NCBI GenBank assembly: GCA_050012675.1
Contig: JBEKGS010000012.1
Span: 1-64,000, forward strand
Origin: Fen-455 sp050012675
GTDB lineage: Bacteria > Actinomycetota > Acidimicrobiia > Acidimicrobiales > Bog-793
Reading direction: 5' to 3'
DNA: 64,000 nt
Part shown: in pieces, positions 57,706 to 64,000 of the stretch
Layout of the letters: every line of letters begins with the position of its first letter
Numbering within the stretch: the stretch's first letter is position 1
The notes under the pieces: model-generated
The model's database searches: none
What the model was told of the DNA's origin: nothing
Seen by the model: only the letters and a program-made list of their open reading frames with translations
Made by a program: the position numbers and the translations under genes

Positions 57706-59220
57706 ATGTCGACCGTGGAGCTCGACGGCGAATTCCAGGCCCTTCCGCTTGAGGCGATACGAAGCGCCGTGCTCGAACGGGCACGCTCTCTGGGCTGCGG
57801 GCACGCCGAGGCGCGCATCGAACGGATCCGCTCCCAGGTCGTGAGCCTGCGCGACGGCCGGCTCGAGACGTCCGCCGACAACGTCGAGCTCGGCCTCGGC
57901 CTGAGGGTCGTCCACGAGGGCTCGTTCGGGTTCGCAGCGACAGTGGAGCTCGACGTGGACGCCGCGGCCGCGCTCGCCGACCAGGCGGTCTCCGCGGCAC
58001 GCGCCAGCGCCCCAGCAGTGGCCGAGCGCGTCGAGCTCGCCGACGAGCCGCCGCACGGCGAGGTCTCGTGGGCCTCCTCCTATGACCTGGACCCGTCCAA
58101 GGTGCCCCTGTCGGAGAAGGTGGCCCTGCTCGAGGAGTGGAGCGGGCGCCTCATGGCCTCGGCGGGCGTCGACCACGTGACGGCCTCCGTGCTCGCCGTC
58201 GTCGAGGACAAGCATTATGCGGATCTCTCCGGGACTGTCACGACCCAACGCCGCGTACGCGTGCACCCCGAAGTGGAGGCCACCGCCGTCAACAACGACG
58301 AAGGAGGCTTCGAGACCATGCAGAGCCTCGCCCCGCCAGCCGGCCGGGGCTGGGAGTACCTGCTGGGCAAGGGCTGGGACTGGGACGACGAGCTCGCGCA
58401 GATACCCGACTACCTCGCCGAGAAGCTCCATGCGCCTTCTGTCGCGCCGGGCTCGTACGACCTCGTCATCGATCCCACGAACCTCTGGCTGACCATCCAC
58501 GAGTCGATCGGGCACGCGACCGAGCTCGACCGGGCCATGGGTTACGAGGCGGCTTACGCGGGCACCTCGTTTGCCACCTTCGACAAGCTGGGCACCCTCG
58601 CCTACGGTTCGGGGGTCATGAACGTGACCGGCGACCGAACCGTCGAACATGGCCTGGCGACTGTCGCCTACGACGACGAGGGCGTCGAGGCCCAGAGCTT
58701 CGACATCATCCGCGAGGGCGTGCTGGTGGGCTACCAGCTCGACCGACGGATAGCACGGCTCATGGGCCTCGGCCGGTCCAACGGCTGTGCTTTCGCCGAC
58801 TCGTCCGGCCACACCCCTATCCAGCGCATGGCGAACGTCTCGCTGCGCCCTGGGGCGGGCAACGGGCCAACCACCGAAGAGCTCATCTCGTCGGTCGGAG
58901 ACGGTTTCTATGTCGTCGGGGACAAGAGCTGGTCGATCGACATGCAGCGCTACAACTTCCAGTTCACGGGCCAGCGCTTTTTCAGGATCGAGAAGGGGAG
59001 GCTCTCCGGCCAGGTGAAGGACCTTGCCTACCAGTCACGTACGACCGAGTTCTGGGGGTCGATGCAGGCCGTCGGCGGTGAGTCCACCTACCGACTAGGG
59101 GGCGCCTTCAACTGCGGCAAGGGCCAGCCCGGCCAGGTGGCCCCCGTGAGCCACGGCTGCCCCTCGGCGCTGTTCAGGGGTGTCAACGTGCTGAACACGC
59201 GTGCGGAGTCGGGGCGATGA
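57706..59220 (+). CDS. tldD: metalloprotease TldD
   Basis: Catalytic subunit of the TldD/TldE zinc protease. The 504-residue protein has the HExxxH zinc motif in IHESIGHATE (H265, E266, H270) and the C-terminal CGKGQPGQVAPVSHGCPS region, whose cysteine is a conserved family feature. A GAGGAGG ribosome site precedes the ATG at 57706. The complex cleaves unfolded peptides and matures some modified peptides such as microcin B17. Its TGA overlaps the partner's ATG in ATGA. Confidence 0.92.
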   Translation: MSTVELDGEFQALPLEAIRSAVLERARSLGCGHAEARIERIRSQVVSLRDGRLETSADNVELGLGLRVVHEGSFGFAATVELDVDAAAALADQAVSAARASAPAVAERVELADEPPHGEVSWASSYDLDPSKVPLSEKVALLEEWSGRLMASAGVDHVTASVLAVVEDKHYADLSGTVTTQRRVRVHPEVEATAVNNDEGGFETMQSLAPPAGRGWEYLLGKGWDWDDELAQIPDYLAEKLHAPSVAPGSYDLVIDPTNLWLTIHESIGHATELDRAMGYEAAYAGTSFATFDKLGTLAYGSGVMNVTGDRTVEHGLATVAYDDEGVEAQSFDIIREGVLVGYQLDRRIARLMGLGRSNGCAFADSSGHTPIQRMANVSLRPGAGNGPTTEELISSVGDGFYVVGDKSWSIDMQRYNFQFTGQRFFRIEKGRLSGQVKDLAYQSRTTEFWGSMQAVGGESTYRLGGAFNCGKGQPGQVAPVSHGCPSALFRGVNVLNTRAESGR

Positions 59221-60623
59221 GCGGCGCAACGGGCCCTTTGAGCCCTGCGGACCGTGTCGTCGACCAGGTGCTTGAGGCCTCCGCCTCGGACGGCTGTGTG
59301 GTGATCGTGGAGGAGCTCAGCCAAGCCGAGGTCCGCTTCGCCAACAACACCGTGACGACCAACGGCGTGCGCCGTGACCGTAGCGTGAGCGTGATCGCGT
59401 TCCGGGAGACCGAGGGCGGGACGGCTGTCGGGACGGCGAGCGCCAGCGGTGCCACCGACGCGATCGACCTTCTCCGCCGTGCCGAGGCGCACGCGGCGAC
59501 GGCCCAGGCGGCCGAGGACGCGGCGCCGCTCATCACCCCGGAACAGTCGGCGCCCGCGGGCGACTTCGCCGACCCACCGGTCATGACGAGCCTGGAAGGG
59601 CTCGGCAGCGTGCTGGCGGGCCTGGGCGACGCCTTCAAGAGGGCGAGTGCGGCCGGGACGAGGTTCGCCGGCTACGCCGAGCACCAGGTGTCGACCGTCT
59701 ATCTCGGTTCCTCCACCGGCGTGCGGCTGCGCCACGTGGAGCCGACCGGCAAGCTCGAGACCGTTGCCCGCGCGGACGGGGGAGCACGCTCGGCCTGGGT
59801 GGCGGTCGGGGCCGAGGATCTCGCCACGGTGCATGTCGAGGAGCTGAGAGAACGGCTCGACCGCCGCCTCGCCTGGGGCGAGCACCGCTTCGACCTCGAG
59901 GCCGGTCGCTACGAGGTGGTGCTGCCGCCCGACGCGGTCGCCGACCTCATGGCCCCCCTCGGTTACGCCACCTCCGGCCGCGAGGCCGAAGAGGGGCGCA
60001 GCGTCTTCTCGGCGCCGGGGGGCGCGACGAGGGTGGGCGAGTCGCTCTCGTCCCAGCGCTTCAGCCTGCGCAGCGATCCGTTCGCCCCGGGTCTCGAGTG
60101 CACACCGTTCCTCGTCACGGGGGCTTCGGGCCAGGACGTGTCCGTCTTCGACAACGGCCTGAGGCTCGAGCGCACCGATTGGATCTCCGACGGGCGCCTC
60201 GCACGTCTGCAGTACCACCGCGCAGGCGCCGAACGATCCGGCGTCGAGGCGGCCGCGCCCGCGGACAACCTCATCTTGGAGGTGCCCGGGGCGACGAGCA
60301 CTCTCGAGGAGCTCGTGGAGCACACCGAGCGGGGACTATTGCTCACGTGCCTTTGGTACATCCGCGACGTGGACCCCGAGACGCTGTTGCTGACGGGCCT
60401 CACGCGAGACGGTGTCTATTTGGTGGAGCACGGCGAGATCGTCGGGTCGGTCAACAATTTCCGCTTCAACGAGAGCCCGGTCGACCTGTTGGCCAAGACC
60501 GTCGAAGCCGGTCGGACAGAACGGGCGCTCTCGCGGGAATGGAACGAGTGGCTCAACAGGACCGCCATGCCCGCCCTGCGCGTGGCCGAGTTCAACATGA
60601 GCTCGGTGAGCCCGGCGACCTGA
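59217..60623 (+). CDS. TldE/PmbA-like subunit
   Basis: Non-catalytic partner of TldD, 468 residues. It shares the fold (VRFANNTVTTNG near the start, YEVVLPPDAVADL in the middle, GDGVYLVEHGEIVGSVNNFRFNESP-like end) but has no HExxxH motif, as expected for TldE. The two subunits form a tube with the active site inside. The ATGA overlap with tldD ensures equal synthesis. I do not see which natural peptide it processes. Confidence 0.9.
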   Translation: MSGATGPLSPADRVVDQVLEASASDGCVVIVEELSQAEVRFANNTVTTNGVRRDRSVSVIAFRETEGGTAVGTASASGATDAIDLLRRAEAHAATAQAAEDAAPLITPEQSAPAGDFADPPVMTSLEGLGSVLAGLGDAFKRASAAGTRFAGYAEHQVSTVYLGSSTGVRLRHVEPTGKLETVARADGGARSAWVAVGAEDLATVHVEELRERLDRRLAWGEHRFDLEAGRYEVVLPPDAVADLMAPLGYATSGREAEEGRSVFSAPGGATRVGESLSSQRFSLRSDPFAPGLECTPFLVTGASGQDVSVFDNGLRLERTDWISDGRLARLQYHRAGAERSGVEAAAPADNLILEVPGATSTLEELVEHTERGLLLTCLWYIRDVDPETLLLTGLTRDGVYLVEHGEIVGSVNNFRFNESPVDLLAKTVEAGRTERALSREWNEWLNRTAMPALRVAEFNMSSVSPAT

Positions 60624-60637
60624 CGGCTGCAGCGCCC

Positions 60638-61126
60638 TCACGAAAGCTCGGCGGCCAGCTCACGAAGCAACGCCGTGCACCCGGCCTGCACGAGATCGAG
60701 GCAGGACTCGAAGTCCGCCTCGTCGCCGTACCAGGGATCAGGGATCTCGAGAGGGCCGTCCTGGCCCCTCAGGCCCGTCGGGTAGCTCCCGAGCAACCGG
60801 ACCGTGCCATGCTGGCCGGGCCTCGGTGCACGGCTCTCGAGCCATCTCACGTGGCTCTTCTCCATAGCCACGACGAGGTCGCGCTCGTCGAGCCACCCGG
60901 GCTGGAACTGACGCCCGCGATGACCGATGCTCACATAGCCGCGTCGCTCGAGCGCCTTGCGGGCCCGCCGGTCGATGTCGAAGCCGACGTCGGCCGCGGT
61001 GCCGGCACTGTCGATGGCCAAGCGGTCGCCGAGCCCTGCCTCCGCGGCCTCTTGCGCGAGCACCACCTCGGCCATGGGTGAGCGGCATATGTTGCCCGAG
61101 CACACGAAACAGATCCGGAAACTCAC
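60638..61126 (-). CDS. low-molecular-weight protein-tyrosine phosphatase
   Basis: A 162-residue LMW-PTP. The P-loop is FVCSGNICRSP (C9-x5-R15), and the general acid aspartate is in IPDPWYGDE. In actinobacteria such enzymes dephosphorylate tyrosine kinases for polysaccharide export or, as secreted effectors, host proteins; no kinase is near. The GTG at 61126 has no evident ribosome site. It converges on tldE and is divergent from aroA. Confidence 0.9.
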   Translation of the reverse strand: MSFRICFVCSGNICRSPMAEVVLAQEAAEAGLGDRLAIDSAGTAADVGFDIDRRARKALERRGYVSIGHRGRQFQPGWLDERDLVVAMEKSHVRWLESRAPRPGQHGTVRLLGSYPTGLRGQDGPLEIPDPWYGDEADFESCLDLVQAGCTALLRELAAELS

Positions 61127-61202
61127 GGCGTCATCGTCGCACCTCGGCCACCTGAGGTTGAAACCGGGCCGGGCGGCCAGCAGGTGGCCGCTGGCGCCGG
61201 TT

Positions 61203-61208
61203 TAGTCT
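61203..61208 (+). promoter_or_regulatory. TAGTCT -10 element of aroA, probably leaderless
   Basis: TAGTCT ends six bases before the GTG at 61215, supporting that start over the TTG two codons earlier. Confidence 0.5.
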
Positions 61209-61214
61209 TTGCCG

Positions 61215-62513
61215 GTGACCGGTTCCGAGGAAACCGACTGGCTCTCTCGCGACAGCCTCGAGATCGTCCCGACCGGCCCGGTCGAAGGCACGCTCGACGC
61301 GCCTTCCTCCAAGAGCTTGAGCAACCGCCTGCTCGTGATCTCCTCCCTGGCGGCGGGCAGGTCCGTTCTGCGCCGTCTGCTGGAGAGCGACGACACCGTG
61401 GCGATGGCCGCAGGGCTCCGTGCACTGGGTGCCGGCATCGAGGTCGTCGACGGTGACACCGAGGTGGCCGGGACCGCGGGCCGGCCGGTGGCAGGCACCG
61501 CGCTGAACGCGCGACTCTCCGGCACCACGCTGCGCTTCCTGGCGGCCGTGGCGCTCCTCGCGAAAGGAACGGTGATCATCGACGGTGATGAGCCGTTGCG
61601 CCGTCGTCCGGTGGCCGGGCTCCTGGAGGCGCTGCGCGCCGCGGGGGCGGAGGTGCAAAGTGACGGGGGCAGGCCCCCACTTCGGATCTCGAGCCGGGGC
61701 CTTTGCGGCGGGCGGCTCGAAGTGGACGCTTCGGCCAGCTCGCAGTTCGCGACGGCGCTGCTTCTCGTCGGTCCCTACGCCGACGACGACCTCGTCGTCG
61801 AGGTGCTGGGTCTCCGCGAGCTCGGCTATGTGCGCCTCACGGCCCTCGCGATGGCTCGTTGGGGGGCCTCGGTGCTCGAGGAGGCGCCAGGACGGTTCAA
61901 GGTGGGCGCGGGCGCCGGCTATGTCCCGAGGAGCGAGTCCGTCGAGCACGACGCGAGTGCCGCGGCGCACCTGTACGGCCTCGCCGTGGCCACGGGCGGT
62001 TCGCTGACCGTCGCCAATGCCTTCGCGACAGCCCAGCCGGACGGGGGCCTCGCGGAGGTTCTCGCCGCCATGGGTGCCAGGTTCTCCCGCGGACCCGGCG
62101 GCACCAGGATCGAGCGGCGAGGCGAGCTTTGTGGCGTCGAGGTCGACCTCGCGGCGATGCCCGATCAGGTTCCCACCATCGCCGCGCTGGGCGCGCTGGC
62201 GCGGGGAGACACCGTGATCCGAGGTGTCGAGATCGTACGCGGCCACGAGAGCGACCGGATCACGGCGGTCGCGACCGAGCTGAGGAGGCTCGGCGCCAAG
62301 GTCGAAGAAGCACCGGACGGCCTTGTCGTGCACGGGGGCACGCCACTGCACGGCGGCCGGATCGACACCCACCGGGACCATCGCATCGCCATGGCCTTCA
62401 CTGCCGTCGGTGCTGTCGTGCCCGGTGTCGAGCTCTCCGACCCCGGCTGTGTGGCCAAGACGTACCCGGGCTTTTTCGCCGACGTGGCCCGGCTCGGCGT
62501 TGGCGTCCGCTGA
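61215..62513 (+). CDS. aroA: 3-phosphoshikimate 1-carboxyvinyltransferase (EPSP synthase)
   Basis: Joins shikimate-3-phosphate and PEP, the sixth step of the shikimate pathway. The 432-residue protein has the N-terminal PSSKSLSNRLLV, the LSGTTLRFLAAVALL segment (the class motif with GTTLR), ASSQFATALL and the C-terminal DHRIAMAF. The domain order and length match the family. It stands alone; no other aro gene is in the window. The leaderless-type TAGTCT precedes it. Confidence 0.93.
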   Translation: MTGSEETDWLSRDSLEIVPTGPVEGTLDAPSSKSLSNRLLVISSLAAGRSVLRRLLESDDTVAMAAGLRALGAGIEVVDGDTEVAGTAGRPVAGTALNARLSGTTLRFLAAVALLAKGTVIIDGDEPLRRRPVAGLLEALRAAGAEVQSDGGRPPLRISSRGLCGGRLEVDASASSQFATALLLVGPYADDDLVVEVLGLRELGYVRLTALAMARWGASVLEEAPGRFKVGAGAGYVPRSESVEHDASAAAHLYGLAVATGGSLTVANAFATAQPDGGLAEVLAAMGARFSRGPGGTRIERRGELCGVEVDLAAMPDQVPTIAALGALARGDTVIRGVEIVRGHESDRITAVATELRRLGAKVEEAPDGLVVHGGTPLHGGRIDTHRDHRIAMAFTAVGAVVPGVELSDPGCVAKTYPGFFADVARLGVGVR

Positions 62514-62545
62514 AGCTGAGCCCGGTGCGCGTTGTCGCGCCTGAG

Positions 62546-63595
62546 TCACAAGGCGGATATGTGTTGCGAGACGACCTGCTCCAACAGCTCGAGGACGTCC
62601 GAACGCGCCCTTTCGGGTCCGAACCGCCCGACGAGACTGACAAGCTCGAAGCCGGCCGCGCCGGCTTCGACCAGCGGTGCTGCCCCATCGGCGGCGTCGC
62701 CGACGATGCACAGGATCGGCACCCTCCCGGCGACGTGAGCAACCACGCCCCCGACGACCTTGCCCGAGAAGGACTGCTCATCGAGGTAGCCCTCCCCGGT
62801 CATGACGAGGTCGGCTCCGGCCAGGTGACCGTCCAGGCCGACGAAGTCGGCCACGAGCTCGAAGCCTGAGACGATCTCGGCCCCGAGGGCGGCGAGGCCA
62901 CCGGCGAGTCCGCCCGCGGCGCCGGCCCCAGGGATCGTGGTGACGTCCACGCCGTAATCCGCCAGGTAGCGGGCGGCGATTCGCTCCAGTCGGGCGCTGA
63001 GCGCCTCGACCTGTTCGGGGGTGGCGCCTTTTTGCGGAGCAAAGATCCTCGCCGCCTCCAAGAACCTGGTCGTCACGTCGCAAGCGGCCACGAGCTCGAC
63101 GCCTCGGAGCGCCTGGCGCGAGCCGATGACCTCGATCGCCCCAAGACCGCCGTCGGTCGTCGCCGAGCCGCCGCAACCTACGACGACGCGCGTCGCGCCG
63201 AGCGAGATGGCACGCACGATCAACTGGCCCGTCCCGACCGTGGACGCTCTCATGGGGTCGTTGGCGAGCTCCCCGCCCGCGACAACAAGTCCCGAAGCGC
63301 TCGCCATCTCGATCACCGCGGTCGCGCCCGAGCGCCGGGCGGTAGCGGGAACGAGCTTCCACTCGGCGATCACGGGCGTTCCGAGCGGTCCGGTCACCTC
63401 GTCGTGGCGAAGCTCGCCGCCGAAGGCGGAGAGCAGTCCGTCACCCCCGTCGGCGAGCGGCAGCTCGGCGGCCGTCCAGCCCGCGTCGCGCGCCCCGCGC
63501 GCGGCAGCGGCCGCGGCCTGCGCGGCGTTTGCGGTGCCTCGGAACTTGTCGGGGGCGGCGACGAGATGGCCCGGGGGGCGCGAGCTTCCCGGCAC
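62546..63595 (-). CDS. glycerate kinase
   Basis: Phosphorylates D-glycerate, linking glycerate to glycolysis (2-phosphoglycerate for this class). The 349-residue protein has the type-1 signatures APDKFRGT, LADGGDG, VGCGGSATTDGG and LVMTGEGYLDEQS. It begins at GTG 63595, directly abutting the stop of the upstream oxidoreductase gene (TGAGTG), so they are probably one transcript. It converges on aroA. Confidence 0.92.
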   Translation of the reverse strand: MPGSSRPPGHLVAAPDKFRGTANAAQAAAAAARGARDAGWTAAELPLADGGDGLLSAFGGELRHDEVTGPLGTPVIAEWKLVPATARRSGATAVIEMASASGLVVAGGELANDPMRASTVGTGQLIVRAISLGATRVVVGCGGSATTDGGLGAIEVIGSRQALRGVELVAACDVTTRFLEAARIFAPQKGATPEQVEALSARLERIAARYLADYGVDVTTIPGAGAAGGLAGGLAALGAEIVSGFELVADFVGLDGHLAGADLVMTGEGYLDEQSFSGKVVGGVVAHVAGRVPILCIVGDAADGAAPLVEAGAAGFELVSLVGRFGPERARSDVLELLEQVVSQHISAL

Positions 63596-64000
63596 TCAGG
63601 AGCCGGAGCTTTGTTGTAGGTGAACGGCCACCTCCTGGGCGAAAGCGTCCATGTTCTCGCGCTTTTGCCGGGCGTCGCGACCGAGGGAATGGTCCGGGAC
63701 GACGAACTCGTCCACACCGACCTCGCCGTAGCGGGCCATGACCTCGAGCACTTCTGACGCCGTGCCGATTATGCGGGGGAGCTGAGACTCTGTGGCGCGC
63801 CAGGACTCGAGCTGGGCCGCGTCGTCGCTCATCAGCACGACAGCCTGGGCCGAGCGCCTTATAGAAGTCGGGTCTCGGCCGATCTCGAGGCAGTGGCGAT
63901 CGAGAACCTTGGCCTTGTGAGCCATCAGGTCCGGCAGCCCCCAGCAGTTCCATTCGTCCGCGTAGCGGGCGGCGATTCGCATGGTCGTCTTCTCGCCGCC
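63596..64000 (-). CDS. LLM-class (luciferase-like, F420-type) oxidoreductase, partial
   Basis: Only the C-terminal 134 residues are in the window. At the edge, GGEKTTMRIAARYADEWN matches the segment of luciferase-like monooxygenases that binds the F420 or flavin phosphate. The rest, VMARYGEVGVDEFVVPDH, is the conserved end of the barrel. F420-dependent members predominate in actinobacteria, but FMN types are possible. The internal ATG at 63982 is not the start, since the family continues upstream. It abuts the glycerate kinase gene. Confidence 0.83.
   Translation of the reverse strand, partial: GGEKTTMRIAARYADEWNCWGLPDLMAHKAKVLDRHCLEIGRDPTSIRRSAQAVVLMSDDAAQLESWRATESQLPRIIGTASEVLEVMARYGEVGVDEFVVPDHSLGRDARQKRENMDAFAQEVAVHLQQSSGS

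Noticed and set aside
1..64000. tRNA, rRNA, CRISPR array, insertion sequence, integrase, attachment site or replication origin
   Set aside because: Reading both strands I found no tRNA T-loop with a matching acceptor stem, no repeat-spacer array, no transposase or integrase motif and no cluster of DnaA boxes. A tRNAscan run would settle the first.

Overview
This window looks like chromosomal DNA from a high-GC actinobacterium (Actinomycetota), possibly of the Acidimicrobiia. The evidence is the strongly GC-rich third codon positions, the frequent GTG starts, a bacterial proteasome activator (Bpa), PspC/DUF1707 envelope-stress genes, a LexA-type SOS box, a HAIR (HspR) element and an F420/LLM-type oxidoreductase. 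The phylum is well supported; the class is inference. I see no rRNA, tRNA, CRISPR array, insertion sequence or prophage.

Layout. 1-12.5 kb is a nucleoside salvage and deoxyribose catabolism block: pyrE, deoC with two aldehyde dehydrogenase genes, purine nucleoside phosphorylase and a phosphohexomutase on the plus strand; add, deoA and cdd on the minus strand. Together these could take deoxynucleosides through deoxyribose phosphate to glyceraldehyde-3-phosphate and acetate. 12.5-17.4 kb has a Rv2578c-like radical SAM gene behind a probable SOS box, tag, a DinB-fold gene, an ABC-2 transporter and a secreted protein. 17.5-23.8 kb has tryptophanase directly behind a PspC-type sensor kinase/response regulator pair, divergent PspC and DUF1707 genes, and an MFS transporter preceded by a long, apparently structured leader. 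23.8-33.4 kb has two GGDEF-EAL proteins, a UvrD-like helicase, Bpa, upp and a second phosphoribosyltransferase. 33.4-46.4 kb has envelope and metabolic genes: a GT-C membrane protein, SGNH hydrolase, TrpB2, ABC exporter, HAD phosphatase, glpD, a class IV aminotransferase, msrB-msrA and an HpnB-like glycosyltransferase. 46.5-50.8 kb is a less GC-rich patch with a Cys-rich protein, a large LuxR-type ATPase regulator and a chain of overlapping small ORFs closed by a strong terminator. 50.8-64 kb has adh-lon with a HAIR element, a universal stress protein, an ABC ATPase, a ribbon-helix-helix-like gene with a clear promoter, a TldD/TldE pair, a tyrosine phosphatase, aroA, glycerate kinase and a partial luciferase-like oxidoreductase.

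Expression style. Many genes lack a Shine-Dalgarno sequence but carry a TANNNT hexamer 6-8 bases before the start codon, the signature of leaderless transcripts. Inside operons, neighbours commonly overlap by ATGA or GTGA, so translational coupling is widespread. The observations most worth following are the structured leader before the MFS gene, the overlapping small ORFs behind the LuxR-type regulator, the SOS box of the radical SAM gene, and an ATAG junction that suggests a non-canonical AUA start.
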